Assembly (NCBI RefSeq): GCF_000307855.1
Contig: NZ_AJLR01000125.1
Coordinates: 1 to 64,000, forward strand
Direction: 5' to 3'
From: Schinkia azotoformans LMG 9581
GTDB lineage: Bacteria; Bacillota; Bacilli; Bacillales; Bacillaceae_J
Length of the DNA stretch: 64,000 nucleotides
Part shown: piece by piece, positions 17,372 through 26,994 of the stretch
Position numbering within the stretch: position 1 is the stretch's first letter
How the letters are laid out: each line of letters begins with the position of its first letter
Notes under the pieces: generated by a model
Database searches by the model: none
The model's input: only the letters and a program-made list of their open reading frames with translations
What the model was told of the DNA's origin: nothing
Program-made: the position numbers and the translations under genes

Positions 17372-19453
17372 ATGTCGGATTATTTAGTAATCGTAGAATC
17401 GCCGGCAAAGGCGAAGACAATTGAACGTTATCTTGGACGGAAATACAAAGTTAAAGCTTCCATGGGCCATGTTCGTGACTTGCCCAAAAGTCAAACTGGC
17501 GTTGACATAGAAAATCAATATGAACCGAAGTATATTACTATTCGTGGTAAAGGACCTGTATTAAAAGAATTAAAAACAGCAGCTAAAAAAGCGAAGAAAA
17601 TCTACCTAGCAGCCGACCCTGACCGCGAAGGGGAAGCCATTGCATGGCACTTAGCCCATACACTTAATATTGATGAAAACTCTGACTGTCGTGTTGTCTT
17701 TAATGAAATTACCAAGGATGCAATTAAAGAAGCGTTCAAACATCCAAGAGCCATTAATAAGGATTTAGTGAATTCCCAACAGGCGAGAAGAATATTAGAC
17801 CGCCTAGTCGGCTATAACATTAGTCCAATTTTATGGAAAAAAGTAAAAAAAGGACTAAGCGCTGGCCGTGTACAATCTGTAGCTGTGCGTTTAATCATAG
17901 ACCGTGAAAAGGAAATACAAGAATTCGTTCCTGAAGAATATTGGTCGATCACGGGTCTATTTGAAGTAAATAATGAAACTTTCGAGGCCGGCTTTTATGG
18001 GGCGGATGGAAAAAAACTTGACTTAAGCAATGAAGATGAAGTGAAAAATGTTATAAATCGAATCAAGGGTAAAGATTATATTGTGCAATCCGTTAAGAAG
18101 AGAGAAAGAAAAAGGAATCCAGCAGCCCCTTTTACGACATCTTCCTTGCAACAAGAAGCTGCACGGAAATTAAATTTTAGAGCCAAAAAGACAATGATGA
18201 TTGCTCAACAGCTTTATGAAGGGATTGACTTAGGCGGAGCGGAAGGAACAGTCGGTCTCATAACCTATATGAGAACGGACTCGACGAGAATATCCGAAAC
18301 AGCCCAAACGGAAGCCAATCAATATATAGAATCCGAATTTGGAAAGGATTATACTGCGCAGAACGAAAAAAAGACTGAAAAAAAATCAGCCAATGCTCAA
18401 GATGCCCATGAGGCTGTGCGTCCTACCTCAATATTAAGGACGCCAAACAGCCTTAAAACGGTGCTCGGTAGAGATCAGCTAAGGTTATACCGCCTTATTT
18501 GGGAGCGCTTCGTTGCGAGTCAAATGGCTCCAGCAGTTATGGATACAATGACTGTTGACCTTGTAAATGAAGGCGTGATTTTCCGAGCTAATGGTTCTAA
18601 AGTAAAATTCCCTGGGTTCATGAAAGTTTATATTGAAGGTAATGATGATAATACCAAAGATGAGGATAAACTGCTCCCGGATATTGAGGAAGGGATGACT
18701 GTTTCCTCAAAAGAAATAGATCCAAAACAACATTTTACACAGCCTCCTCCAAGGTATACGGAGGCAAGGCTTGTAAAGACGCTAGAGGAGCTTGGAATTG
18801 GTAGACCATCTACCTTCGCCCCAACATTGGATACGATTCAAAAGCGGGGTTATGTTGCCTTAGATAATAAACGATTTATTCCAACCGAGTTGGGGACCAT
18901 CGTTCATGAATTAATAATAGAATTTTTTCCGGAAATCTTGGACCTTGAATTTACGGCCAAAATGGAAACAAGTCTTGACCTTATCGAGGAAGGGCAGACA
19001 AATTGGGTTGAGATCATCGACGAATTTTACCAAGGCTTTGAAAAACGTTTAAGAGTTGCGGAAAAGGAAATGCAAGAAGTAGAAATAAAGGATGAACCTG
19101 CTGGAGAAGACTGCGAACAATGTGGTAGCCCGATGGTTTATAAAATGGGGCGCTTTGGAAAATTTATGGCTTGTTCAAATTTTCCGGACTGCCGCAATAC
19201 AAAAGCGATTGTTAAAGAAATTGGCGTGAAATGCCCTACTTGTAAGGAAGGCAATATTATAGAAAGAAAAAGCAAGAAGAAACGGATTTTTTATGGCTGT
19301 GACACATATCCAAACTGTGAATTTTTATCATGGGATAAACCAATTGCACGGGCCTGTCCAAAATGCAGTGGCTTGTTAGTAGAAAAGAAATCAAAACAAG
19401 GAATGCAGGTTCAATGTACAAATTGCGATTATAAAGAAGAACCACAACAATAG
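17372..19453 (+). CDS. topA: DNA topoisomerase I
   Basis: This 693-aa type IA topoisomerase relaxes negative supercoils. The TOPRIM domain ([33 protein letters not shown]) is followed by the active-site tyrosine in [12 protein letters not shown]. Three C-terminal cysteine-rich zinc ribbons start with [16 protein letters not shown] and CPKCSGLL. The start is ATG at 17372, which gives the normal Bacillus length; the TTG at 17300 is part of the promoter. An intergenic repeat begins right after its stop. Confidence 0.97.
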   Translation: MSDYLVIVESPAKAKTIERYLGRKYKVKASMGHVRDLPKSQTGVDIENQYEPKYITIRGKGPVLKELKTAAKKAKKIYLAADPDREGEAIAWHLAHTLNIDENSDCRVVFNEITKDAIKEAFKHPRAINKDLVNSQQARRILDRLVGYNISPILWKKVKKGLSAGRVQSVAVRLIIDREKEIQEFVPEEYWSITGLFEVNNETFEAGFYGADGKKLDLSNEDEVKNVINRIKGKDYIVQSVKKRERKRNPAAPFTTSSLQQEAARKLNFRAKKTMMIAQQLYEGIDLGGAEGTVGLITYMRTDSTRISETAQTEANQYIESEFGKDYTAQNEKKTEKKSANAQDAHEAVRPTSILRTPNSLKTVLGRDQLRLYRLIWERFVASQMAPAVMDTMTVDLVNEGVIFRANGSKVKFPGFMKVYIEGNDDNTKDEDKLLPDIEEGMTVSSKEIDPKQHFTQPPPRYTEARLVKTLEELGIGRPSTFAPTLDTIQKRGYVALDNKRFIPTELGTIVHELIIEFFPEILDLEFTAKMETSLDLIEEGQTNWVEIIDEFYQGFEKRLRVAEKEMQEVEIKDEPAGEDCEQCGSPMVYKMGRFGKFMACSNFPDCRNTKAIVKEIGVKCPTCKEGNIIERKSKKKRIFYGCDTYPNCEFLSWDKPIARACPKCSGLLVEKKSKQGMQVQCTNCDYKEEPQQ

Positions 19454-19573
19454 TAGCTTTATTCAGTCTACTGAATAAAGCTGCTGCCTCCGGCGGATGC
19501 CTCAGATTTTCAGTGGTAGTTTTTCGAGCGAGCTCGAAAAAATCTGGGCACAAATACGCCAAGGCGCATTTGA
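19454..19573 (+). repeat. Intergenic palindromic repeat, long copy B (topA-trmFO)
   Basis: The element starts two bases after the topA stop with a perfect 12-bp hairpin (AGCTTTATTCAG 19455-19466, CTGAATAAAGCT 19471-19482). Then comes a 54-nt segment (19491-19544) with nested palindromes, including TTTTTCGAGC-GA-GCTCGAAAAA. It ends with the 22-bp palindrome CAAATACGCC/GGCGCATTTG at 19551-19572, one mismatch. The trmFO ribosome binding site follows within 6 nt. Parts are shared with copies at 1-14 and 23063-23124. Confidence 0.85.
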
Positions 19574-19591
19574 TTATAGGAGGGTTTGACA

Positions 19592-20899
19592 TTGAGTCAG
19601 GATTTTATAACGATAGTTGGGGCGGGTCTTGCTGGCAGTGAAGCCGCGTGGCAAGCGGCTAACCGTGGCGTTAAAGTTCATCTTTATGAGATGCGTCCGG
19701 TAAAGCAAACACCTGCCCACCATACAGATAAATTTGCTGAATTAGTCTGCAGTAATTCATTAAGGGCCAATACATTAACCAACGCAGTAGGCGTCTTAAA
19801 AGAAGAAATGCGCCATTTGAATTCAATCATTATTGGTTCGGCGGATGAATGTGCTGTTCCTGCCGGTGGCGCATTAGCTGTAGATCGCCACGAATTTTCT
19901 GCTAAAGTTACGGAGAAAATAAAAAAACATCCGAATATTACTGTCATAAACGAAGAGGTTCAAAGGATTCCGGAAGGTATTGCGATCATTGCTTCCGGAC
20001 CTTTAACTTCAGAAGCAATGTCTAATGAAATTAAGCAGTTAACCGGGGAAGAGTATTTTTATTTTTACGATGCCGCTGCACCGATCATTGAAAAAGAAAG
20101 CATTAATATGGAAAAAGCTTATTTAAAGTCAAGATATGATAAAGGTGAAGCAGCTTATATTAACTGTCCGATGACGGAAGAAGAATTTAATACCTTTTAT
20201 AATGCCCTTATTCATGCGGAGACAGTTCCTTTAAAAGAATTCGAAAAAGAAATTTTCTTTGAAGGCTGCATGCCGATTGAGGTTATGGCCAACCGTGGAA
20301 TAAAAACTATGCTTTTTGGACCGTTAAAGCCGGTTGGCTTAGAGGACCCAAGAACAGGAAAGAGACCGTATGCAGTTGTTCAGCTAAGGCAGGACGATGC
20401 CGCCGGAACATTATATAATATCGTTGGCTTTCAAACGCATTTAAAATGGGGGGCGCAAAAGGAAGTCATTCAGCTAATACCGGGTTTGGAGAATGCTGAA
20501 ATTATTCGTTACGGCGTCATGCATAGGAATACGTTTATTAACTCACCAAACTTGCTAAAATCGACTTATCAGTTGAAAAAAGATGATAAGATATTTTTTG
20601 CTGGTCAAATGACCGGAGTCGAAGGCTATGTAGAATCGGCAGCTTCGGGGCTTGTCGCTGGCGTAAATGCCGCGAAACTTATTAAAGGCCAAACTCCTGT
20701 AAGTTTTCCGGAAGAGACCGCTATCGGAAGTATGGCTCATTACATAACGGCCACGAATGCAAAAAGCTTTCAGCCGATGAATGCTAACTTTGGCATATTT
20801 CCACCGCTTCCCCAAAAAATAAAAAACAAGCAAGAAAGATATGAAAAGCATGCAGACCGAGCATTGGGGTCTATTCAGAATTTTGTGAATTATTTATGA
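19592..20899 (+). CDS. trmFO: tRNA m5U54 methyltransferase TrmFO (folate- and FAD-dependent)
   Basis: This 435-aa flavoprotein methylates U54 in the T-loop of tRNA with methylene-tetrahydrofolate as carbon donor. It has the FAD-binding [47 protein letters not shown] and [20 protein letters not shown]. The start is TTG at 19592, 8 nt after AGGAGGG; the TTG at 19586 is too close to that site. The next gene in B. subtilis would be the recombinase xerC/codV, which is absent here. Confidence 0.95.
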   Translation: MSQDFITIVGAGLAGSEAAWQAANRGVKVHLYEMRPVKQTPAHHTDKFAELVCSNSLRANTLTNAVGVLKEEMRHLNSIIIGSADECAVPAGGALAVDRHEFSAKVTEKIKKHPNITVINEEVQRIPEGIAIIASGPLTSEAMSNEIKQLTGEEYFYFYDAAAPIIEKESINMEKAYLKSRYDKGEAAYINCPMTEEEFNTFYNALIHAETVPLKEFEKEIFFEGCMPIEVMANRGIKTMLFGPLKPVGLEDPRTGKRPYAVVQLRQDDAAGTLYNIVGFQTHLKWGAQKEVIQLIPGLENAEIIRYGVMHRNTFINSPNLLKSTYQLKKDDKIFFAGQMTGVEGYVESAASGLVAGVNAAKLIKGQTPVSFPEETAIGSMAHYITATNAKSFQPMNANFGIFPPLPQKIKNKQERYEKHADRALGSIQNFVNYL

Positions 20900-20904
20900 A
20901 AAGT

Positions 20905-20934
20905 TTGCAATTTACTATAGTAGTATGGTAAGAT
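20905..20934 (+). promoter_or_regulatory. SigA-type extended -10 promoter for hslVU-codY
   Basis: -35 TTGCAA (20905-20910), an 18-nt spacer and -10 TAAGAT (20929-20934), preceded by TGG (extended -10). It begins just after the trmFO stop and would give hslV a leader of about 165 nt. Confidence 0.55.
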
Positions 20935-20952
20935 TTATGGGACTTAACCTTT

Positions 20953-21010
20953 AAACAGCAAAAGGACTTTTTTAGCAGCAAGGAATTGAAAAATTTGCTG
21001 CTGTTTCTTA
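20953..21010 (+). promoter_or_regulatory. hslV leader hairpins, possible terminator or attenuator
   Basis: AGCAGCAA (20974-20981) pairs with TTGCTGCT (20995-21002), followed by the T-rich stretch GTTTCTTATG. An upstream segment, AAACAGCA (20953-20960), can instead pair with TGCTGTTT (20999-21006). The two stems share bases 20999-21002, so they exclude each other. This is the pattern of an attenuator, but no ligand or protein is indicated. Confidence 0.4.
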
Positions 21011-21107
21011 TGTTTGTTTCTAATAATAAATTCTTAATACATAAGAACCATTAGCTGATACATAGATTTAAGAAGAAGGAATTCCACTTATTCTTAGGGG
21101 GTCTTTT

Positions 21108-21653
21108 ATGAGTTCATCATTTCATGCAACAACCATTTTTGCAATTCATCATAACGGGAAATGTGCAATGGCCGGCGACGGTCAAGTTACATTTGGAAAT
21201 GCTGTTATTATGAAACATTCTGCACGAAAGGTCCGTAGATTATATAACGGGAAAGTCGTTGCCGGATTCGCCGGCTCTGTTGCAGATGCTTTCACATTGT
21301 TTGAAAAGTTCGAAGGACGATTGGAAGAATACAATGGTAATCTGCAACGCGCGGCAGTTGAACTTGCAAAGGAATGGCGCAGCGACAAGGTTTTAAGACA
21401 ATTAGAGGCAATGCTCATCGTTATGAATGAAGATTATTTATTGCTCATTTCTGGAACGGGTGAAGTGATTGAGCCAGATGATGGCATACTTGCCATTGGT
21501 TCGGGCGGGAACTATGCATTATCAGCCGGTCGGGCATTAAAGCGATACGCTGGTGATCATTTAACTGCTAAGGAGATTGCAAAATCCGCTTTAGAAATAG
21601 CCGGTGAAATTTGTGTTTACACCAATAATAATATTATTGTGGAAGAACTTTGA
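21108..21653 (+). CDS. hslV: ATP-dependent protease proteolytic subunit HslV (ClpQ/CodW)
   Basis: This 181-aa peptidase forms a two-ring complex with the HslU ATPase. As in B. subtilis, the N-terminus is serine-rich ([12 protein letters not shown]) and precedes the residues equivalent to the enterobacterial N-terminal Thr. B. subtilis CodW is reported to act as an N-terminal serine protease. Family blocks include [25 protein letters not shown] and [14 protein letters not shown]. The ATG follows TAGGGGGTC. The stop is 16 nt before hslU. Confidence 0.96.
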   Translation: MSSSFHATTIFAIHHNGKCAMAGDGQVTFGNAVIMKHSARKVRRLYNGKVVAGFAGSVADAFTLFEKFEGRLEEYNGNLQRAAVELAKEWRSDKVLRQLEAMLIVMNEDYLLLISGTGEVIEPDDGILAIGSGGNYALSAGRALKRYAGDHLTAKEIAKSALEIAGEICVYTNNNIIVEEL

Positions 21654-21669
21654 GTTGGAGGGATCAAGG

Positions 21670-23064
21670 ATGAAAAAGGATTTAACTCCGCGTCAAATTG
21701 TTGAACGCCTTGACCAATTTATCGTTGGGCAAGACAAAGCAAAACGTGCAGTTGCTGTTGCTCTTCGGAATCGATATCGTAGAACTCTACTTGATGATAG
21801 ACTTCGGGATGAAATAACCCCCAAAAATATACTAATGATCGGACCGACCGGAGTAGGAAAGACGGAAATTGCAAGAAGACTAGCGAAGCTAGTTGGAGCT
21901 CCATTTATAAAGGTTGAAGCTACAAAGTTTACTGAAGTAGGCTATGTTGGCAGAGATGTTGAATCTATGGTAAGAGATCTAGTTGAAACATCGATTCGTC
22001 TTGTGAAGGAAGAAAAAATGCAAAGTGTCCGTGCGAAGGCAGAGGAAAATGCCAATAAACGAATTGTTGAATTGCTAGTGCCGACAAAACAAAAGCAAAC
22101 ACAATATCGAAATCCATTGGAAATGTTATTTGGTGGGCAAAATCAAACACAAGATTATGATCAACAGCCATCAGAGGACCAGAACATTTCACAACGAAGA
22201 AAGCAAATGGCTCATCAACTTGCTCTTGGTGAATTAGAGGATCATATCATCACTGTTGAGGTTGAAGAGCAACAAGCTTCGATGTTTGATCTACTCCAAG
22301 GTTCAGGTATGGAACAGATGGGCATGAATATGCAGGACGCGCTCGGCTCTTTAATGCCTAAGAAGAAAAAAAAGCGCAAGCTTACTGTAAAAGAAGCACG
22401 AAAAGTTTTGACACAAGATGAAGCTAATAAGTTAATTGATATGGATGAGGTAACAGGGGAGGCCGTTTCAAAAGCCGAACAAATGGGGCTCATTTTTATC
22501 GATGAGATTGATAAGATTGCCGGTAAAAATCAAAATTCCGCAGATGTATCTAGAGAAGGAGTTCAACGTGACATTCTACCGATTGTTGAAGGATCTACGG
22601 TTGTGACTAAATATGGTCCTGTGAAAACAGATCATATTTTGTTCGTGGCTGCGGGTGCTTTTCATATGGCGAAGCCTTCTGATTTAATACCTGAATTACA
22701 AGGTCGGTTTCCAATCCGTGTTGAGTTAACTAGTCTCTCTGTTGATGACTTTGTTCGAATTTTAACAGAGCCAAGCAATGCTTTATTAAAACAATATGAA
22801 GCATTATTGCAAACGGAAGGTATCAAACTTGAATTTTCTGACGATGCTATTCGTAAGATAGCAACAATTGCCTATGAAGTGAATCAGGAGACTGATAATA
22901 TTGGTGCAAGAAGACTTCATACAATTCTTGAACGATTGCTTGAAGATCTATCATTCGAGGCTTCGGATATCAATCTGGAAAAGGTCATGATCACGCCGGA
23001 ATATGTAGATGAAAAATTAAGTACAATTGCTAGAAATAAGGATTTAAGTCAATATATATTATAA
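21670..23064 (+). CDS. hslU: ATP-dependent protease ATPase subunit HslU (ClpY/CodX)
   Basis: This 464-aa AAA+ unfoldase feeds substrates to HslV. It has Walker [16 protein letters not shown], the pore motif GYVGRDVES, an intermediate domain of about 130 residues rich in Q, E and K, Walker [10 protein letters not shown], and sensor motif [15 protein letters not shown]. The C-terminus DLSQYIL is the usual tail that docks on HslV. The start is ATG at 21670 after TTGGAGGG; the in-frame codons from 21604 overlap hslV. Confidence 0.96.
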   Translation: MKKDLTPRQIVERLDQFIVGQDKAKRAVAVALRNRYRRTLLDDRLRDEITPKNILMIGPTGVGKTEIARRLAKLVGAPFIKVEATKFTEVGYVGRDVESMVRDLVETSIRLVKEEKMQSVRAKAEENANKRIVELLVPTKQKQTQYRNPLEMLFGGQNQTQDYDQQPSEDQNISQRRKQMAHQLALGELEDHIITVEVEEQQASMFDLLQGSGMEQMGMNMQDALGSLMPKKKKKRKLTVKEARKVLTQDEANKLIDMDEVTGEAVSKAEQMGLIFIDEIDKIAGKNQNSADVSREGVQRDILPIVEGSTVVTKYGPVKTDHILFVAAGAFHMAKPSDLIPELQGRFPIRVELTSLSVDDFVRILTEPSNALLKQYEALLQTEGIKLEFSDDAIRKIATIAYEVNQETDNIGARRLHTILERLLEDLSFEASDINLEKVMITPEYVDEKLSTIARNKDLSQYIL

Positions 23065-23124
23065 CTTTATTCATACTGAATAAAGTTAAAGCCTCTGGGC
23101 GCAAATACGCCAAGGCGCATTTGA
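23063..23124 (+). repeat. Intergenic palindromic repeat, short copy C (hslU-codY)
   Basis: A perfect 11-bp hairpin, AACTTTATTCA (23063-23073) and TGAATAAAGTT (23077-23087), includes the last two bases of the hslU stop codon. GCCTCTGGGC joins it directly to the 22-bp palindrome at 23102-23123. Relative to copy B, about 54 nt between GCCTC and TGGGC are missing. codY starts 29 nt after the element. Confidence 0.85.
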
Positions 23125-23152
23125 TTATTTTTCCAATATTAGGAGGATTAAG

Positions 23153-23932
23153 ATGAAGTTACTTGATAAAACTAGACAAATTAACGCAATGCTGCAAAAA
23201 GTTGGCGGAAAACCAGTTAACTTTAAAGAAATGGCTGAAACTTTACGTGATGTGATTGAGTCGAATGTTTATGTCGTAAGTAGAAGAGGGAAATTGTTAG
23301 GATTTGCAATAAAGCAACAAATTGAAAATGATCGTATGAAATTGATGTTGGAAGAAAGACAGTTTCCTACTGACTACACAAATAATTTATTTAATGTAAC
23401 AGAAACATCAGCAAATCTGGATATTGATAGTGAATATACAGCTTTTCCGGTAGAAAATAGAGATATTTTTCAAGCGGGCTTAACGACTATCGTTCCAATT
23501 AATGGTGGAGGAGAACGTCTAGGTACATTAATTCTTGCAAGAATTCAGGAAAATTTTTCAGATGATGATTTAATTCTTGCAGAGTATGGTGCAACAGTAG
23601 TAGGCATGGAAATTCTTCGTGAAAAATCAGAAGAAATTGAAGAAGAGGCAAGAAGTAAAGCCGTTGTTCAAATGGCAATCAGCTCATTATCATATAGTGA
23701 GTTGGAAGCAATTGAGCATATCTTTGATGAACTGGAAGGTAATGAAGGATTGCTAGTTGCCAGTAAAATTGCCGACCGTGTAGGAATTACACGTTCAGTT
23801 ATTGTTAACGCACTAAGAAAATTAGAAAGTGCGGGTGTAATCGAATCACGTTCTCTTGGTATGAAAGGGACATATATCAAGGTATTAAATGACAAATTCC
23901 TTATTGAACTTTCAAAATTAAAAACCAATTAA
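23153..23932 (+). CDS. codY: GTP- and branched-chain-amino-acid-sensing repressor CodY
   Basis: This 259-aa global regulator of stationary-phase and nutrient-limitation genes binds DNA when isoleucine, leucine, valine and GTP are abundant. The N-terminal GAF-like ligand domain ([15 protein letters not shown]) precedes a winged helix-turn-helix near residues 200-240 ([20 protein letters not shown]). The ATG follows TTAGGAGG. It is the last gene before the fla/che operon and is closed by a strong terminator. In B. subtilis CodY represses the fla/che promoter immediately downstream. Confidence 0.97.
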   Translation: MKLLDKTRQINAMLQKVGGKPVNFKEMAETLRDVIESNVYVVSRRGKLLGFAIKQQIENDRMKLMLEERQFPTDYTNNLFNVTETSANLDIDSEYTAFPVENRDIFQAGLTTIVPINGGGERLGTLILARIQENFSDDDLILAEYGATVVGMEILREKSEEIEEEARSKAVVQMAISSLSYSELEAIEHIFDELEGNEGLLVASKIADRVGITRSVIVNALRKLESAGVIESRSLGMKGTYIKVLNDKFLIELSKLKTN

Positions 23933-23937
23933 TAATA

Positions 23938-23987
23938 AAAGCTGTCCAATTTGGGTTGTTTCTACTAAATTTGGGCAGCTTTTTTTT
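23938..23987 (+). terminator. Rho-independent terminator after codY
   Basis: AAAGCTGTCCAA near 23938-23949 pairs with the GC-containing arm TTGGGCAGCTTT near 23971-23982, followed by a T-run to 23987. It isolates the flagellar operon from codY. Confidence 0.9.
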
Positions 23988-24060
23988 ATGTGGTTTTTGT
24001 AGGATAAATGGGACTTTTTTTCTAATTTTATAGACATTTGCCGACAATTTGTTTTTTTTG

Positions 24061-24089
24061 TTATCATTTGTATAGAAATGATTTATAAT
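24061..24089 (+). promoter_or_regulatory. Probable SigA promoter of the fla/che operon
   Basis: -35 TTATCA (24061-24066), a 17-nt spacer and a perfect -10 TATAAT (24084-24089), with the flgB start about 110 nt downstream. The 23988-24199 interval is otherwise AT-rich. It also holds GCCGACAA at about 24042-24049, which matches a SigD -10 box at 7 of 8 positions. No SigD -35 lies at the right distance, so that part is weak. Confidence 0.5.
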
Positions 24090-24199
24090 AATGTGTAAAT
24101 TGTAATATGATATTCTATAGTGTATTTTATCTTGGGAATAATTACCTAATTCCTGTGGTTTAGTTACATAGTAAAATGAATGTAGTGAGGAGATATACT

Positions 24200-24583
24200 A
24201 TGAAACTATTTTCAGATTCTATTCAGTCATTAGAAAATGCTTTGGCATACTCATCGCTTAAACAAAAGACGATCTCAAATAATATTGCCAATGTAGATAC
24301 GCCTAACTATAAAGCTCAGGAAGTAAGCTTTAAATCTGAATTTGATCGTGCTACATTACAAGCACGTCGTTCCGATGCTCGGCATTTTGAGTTTAAGCGT
24401 GGAAGTTCCAATATTGAAGTAAATACTAGAGCCACAACGTCCTATAACCATAATGGAAACAATGTCGATATTGATAAAGAGATGGCAGAAATGGCTCAAA
24501 ACCAAATTTACTATAATGTCCTTGTTGATAGGATGAATAGTAAGTTTAATTCTTTAAAAGAGGCTTTAAAGGGAGGTAACTAA
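24200..24583 (+). CDS. flgB: Flagellar basal-body rod protein FlgB
   Basis: This 127-aa proximal rod protein is the first gene of the fla/che operon. It contains the rod-protein N-terminal motif (LKQKTISNNIANVDTPNYKAQEV) and an amphipathic C-terminal helix. The start is ATG at 24200 after GTGAGGAGA; the upstream ATG at 24176 overlaps that site. It is exported through the type III gate encoded downstream. Confidence 0.95.
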   Translation: MKLFSDSIQSLENALAYSSLKQKTISNNIANVDTPNYKAQEVSFKSEFDRATLQARRSDARHFEFKRGSSNIEVNTRATTSYNHNGNNVDIDKEMAEMAQNQIYYNVLVDRMNSKFNSLKEALKGGN

Positions 24584-24585
24584 TC

Positions 24586-25038
24586 TTGCGTGTTTTTAAT
24601 GGAATGAATATATCTGCCTCTGCTTTAACGGCTCAGCGCTTTCGTATGGATGTCATTTCATCGAATATGGCCAATGCGGAATCAACAAGAGCTAATTTTG
24701 TAAACGGTGAGTGGCAGCCCTATCGCAGAAAAATGGTCGAATTTGAACCTGTTAAAGGTTCATTCAATACTTATTTAAATAAGGCAATGAAGGAGTCGCA
24801 AAATCCGGGACAAGGTGTTCGAGTTAGAGCCGTTGTGGAGGACGAGACGCCATTTACGTATGTATATAATCCTGAACATCCAGATGCGAATGCAGATGGA
24901 TATGTTGCTATGCCTAATGTCGATCCTCTTAAGGAAATGATAGATTTAATGAGTGCAACTAGATCATATGAAGCGAATATCACTGCTTTTAATGCGACGA
25001 AAAGCATGTTGATGAAAGCACTTGAAATTGGGAAGTAG
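24586..25038 (+). CDS. flgC: Flagellar basal-body rod protein FlgC
   Basis: This 150-aa rod protein has the family motif FRMDVISSNMANAESTRA and the C-terminal SATRSYEANITAFNATKSMLMKAL helix that packs in the rod. The start is TTG at 24586 after GGGAGGTAAC. Only 2 nt separate it from flgB, so the two are coupled. Confidence 0.95.
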   Translation: MRVFNGMNISASALTAQRFRMDVISSNMANAESTRANFVNGEWQPYRRKMVEFEPVKGSFNTYLNKAMKESQNPGQGVRVRAVVEDETPFTYVYNPEHPDANADGYVAMPNVDPLKEMIDLMSATRSYEANITAFNATKSMLMKALEIGK

Positions 25039-25057
25039 TGAGGAGGTAAAGCATTAG

Positions 25058-25366
25058 ATGGAACGAATTTCGCCCTTTAAATTAAATCAGCCAACAAATT
25101 TACGTAATGATTCTATTTCTCAAAGAGTCACTCCCTCTGAAGCACACCAGAAATTTTCAAGTGCTTTAAAGAGTGCAATCAATGAACTTAATCAGTCACA
25201 AATACAATCTGATATTGCTACGAATAAATTTATAAAAGGTGAAATAACGGATATTCATGATGTAATGATTGCAGCACAGAAGGCAAGTATAACAAGACAA
25301 GCAGCGATTGAAGTACGTAACAAAGTAATCGATGCCTATAAAGAAATTATGAGAATGCAAATCTAA
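25058..25366 (+). CDS. fliE: Flagellar hook-basal body protein FliE
   Basis: This 102-aa protein joins the MS ring to the rod. The C-terminal half has the FliE signature (SDIATNKFIKGEITDIHDVM and AAQKASITRQAAIEVRNKVI). The ATG follows GAGGAGGTAAAG. It follows flgC by 19 nt in the conserved order flgB-flgC-fliE-fliF. Confidence 0.95.
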   Translation: MERISPFKLNQPTNLRNDSISQRVTPSEAHQKFSSALKSAINELNQSQIQSDIATNKFIKGEITDIHDVMIAAQKASITRQAAIEVRNKVIDAYKEIMRMQI

Positions 25367-25405
25367 AAAAAGAATAAAACATAGAGGAATATGCTGGGGG
25401 CCATC

Positions 25406-26983
25406 ATGAACGAGAAGCTAGTAAACTTGAAAAATAAAATTATGGATTTTTGGAATGCTAGGACGAAAACCCAAAAAACCATTATTGCCAGTTCAGTAGG
25501 CGCATTCATCGTCATTTTGATTCTCGTTTCAATTTTTGCATCAAAACCTAATCTTGTCCCTCTTTATAGTAATTTATCTCCCCAGGAAACCGGGCAAATA
25601 AAAGCTACATTGGATTCAAAAGGGATAAAATCTGAAATAACAAACGATGGTACTACTATTAAAGTGCCATCCGAATTAGTAGATACATTAACAGTGGAAT
25701 TGGCGGCTGAAGGTATACCTGACAGCGGTGAAATATATTTTTCATCATTTGGTGAGGGTGGATTTGGTACGACCCAAGAAGAGTTTGAGATGAGAAAAAA
25801 TGCAGCTGTTCAAAGTGAGCTTAAAAGACTGATCAAAAGATTTGAAGGTGTGCAGGATGCGGAAGTAATGATTTCACTGCCACAGCAAAGTGTTTTTATC
25901 GGTGAAGAGCAAGGAACTGCTTCTGCGTCAATCGTCATCCACCAAAAACCAGGCTATAAATTTAAGGATGAACAAATTGAGGGACTATACCATCTTGTTT
26001 CTAAAAGTGTGTCAAACCTGCCTATAGAAAATATCGTCATCACAAACCAGTATTTTGAGCATCTAGATCAAAAAAAATTATTTGCCGGAAATAATGGAAA
26101 TGCAGGTGTTAACTTTACAGAACAATATGAAATCCAAAAGCAGGTTGAAAGGGATATCCAACGCCAAGTTCAGCAAATGCTTGGACTCATGATGGGTAGA
26201 GATAAGGTTATTGTTACAGTAACAGCAGATATTGATACATCTAAGGTCAATACAACAAGTAATATTGTAAAGCCAATAGATGAAGAGAATATGAAGGGAA
26301 TTGCCATCAGTGCAGAAAAAATCTCTGAATCCTTTGTTGGTGATGGAGCTGCAGGTGGACAAGTTGGAGCTGGACAAAATGATGTCCCAAATTATCCAGC
26401 CCAAAACGGTAATAATAATGGCGAATATGAAAATATTGAAGAAAGAATAAATTATGATGTAACAAGAATTATGGAAACTGTCGAAGGATCGCCCTATAAA
26501 GTGAAGGATCTTGGGATTCAAGTGGCTATTGACAGCACGGATTTAGATGATCAAACGAAGCAAACACTTGGTGCGGAAATCCAAAATATGCTCAATGGCA
26601 TCATTAAAACGACAATCGACAATAAGGAAGCCGATCTAAATGGAAAAGTAAATGTGACCTGGCAAGCCTTTAATGGCATCGAACCAATGCCTGTACCGAC
26701 ATTTATGGATACGGTTCAAAGTAATTTAGCAATGATTATTGGCGGTGTTTTACTATTGTTAGCCGTTGTTATTGGTTTATTTATGTTCCTTCGCAGAAAT
26801 AAGAAAAAAGAGGCTATCGAAGATTTGGCTCCAATTACGGAAGGGCCAATTATCGATATTCCAGATGTGAATGAGGAACAGCAAACGGAAGCAAGCGCAA
26901 GAAGAAAACAGCTTGAAAAATTGGCAAAAGAAAAGCCAGATGAATTTGCGAAATTATTGCGCTCTTGGTTGGCTGAAGATTAG
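25406..26983 (+). CDS. fliF: Flagellar MS-ring protein FliF
   Basis: This 525-aa membrane protein forms the MS ring. Two membrane segments lie near residues 26-46 (IIASSVGAFIVILILVSIF) and 445-466 (LAMIIGGVLLLLAVVIGLFM), with the periplasmic ring-building domains between them. The short cytoplasmic C-terminus (LLRSWLAED) binds FliG. The start is ATG at 25406 after GCTGGGGG. Length is normal for Bacillus. Confidence 0.96.
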   Translation: MNEKLVNLKNKIMDFWNARTKTQKTIIASSVGAFIVILILVSIFASKPNLVPLYSNLSPQETGQIKATLDSKGIKSEITNDGTTIKVPSELVDTLTVELAAEGIPDSGEIYFSSFGEGGFGTTQEEFEMRKNAAVQSELKRLIKRFEGVQDAEVMISLPQQSVFIGEEQGTASASIVIHQKPGYKFKDEQIEGLYHLVSKSVSNLPIENIVITNQYFEHLDQKKLFAGNNGNAGVNFTEQYEIQKQVERDIQRQVQQMLGLMMGRDKVIVTVTADIDTSKVNTTSNIVKPIDEENMKGIAISAEKISESFVGDGAAGGQVGAGQNDVPNYPAQNGNNNGEYENIEERINYDVTRIMETVEGSPYKVKDLGIQVAIDSTDLDDQTKQTLGAEIQNMLNGIIKTTIDNKEADLNGKVNVTWQAFNGIEPMPVPTFMDTVQSNLAMIIGGVLLLLAVVIGLFMFLRRNKKKEAIEDLAPITEGPIIDIPDVNEEQQTEASARRKQLEKLAKEKPDEFAKLLRSWLAED

Positions 26984-26994
26984 GGGGGGCTTTT

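Noticed and set aside
20900-21107. Remnant of xerC/codV
   Set aside because: I translated the interval by eye and found no recombinase motif; the sequence is AT-rich with hairpins and a promoter only.
24020-24050. SigD promoter before flgB
   Set aside because: GCCGACAA resembles the SigD -10, but no TAAA -35 is found about 15 nt upstream (the nearest, TAAT, is at 13 nt and the exact TAAA at 31 nt).
26078-26521. Minus-strand frame of 147 codons opposite fliF
   Set aside because: It is an antisense shadow of a conserved gene with biased Ile/Cys/Ser composition and no plausible start signal.
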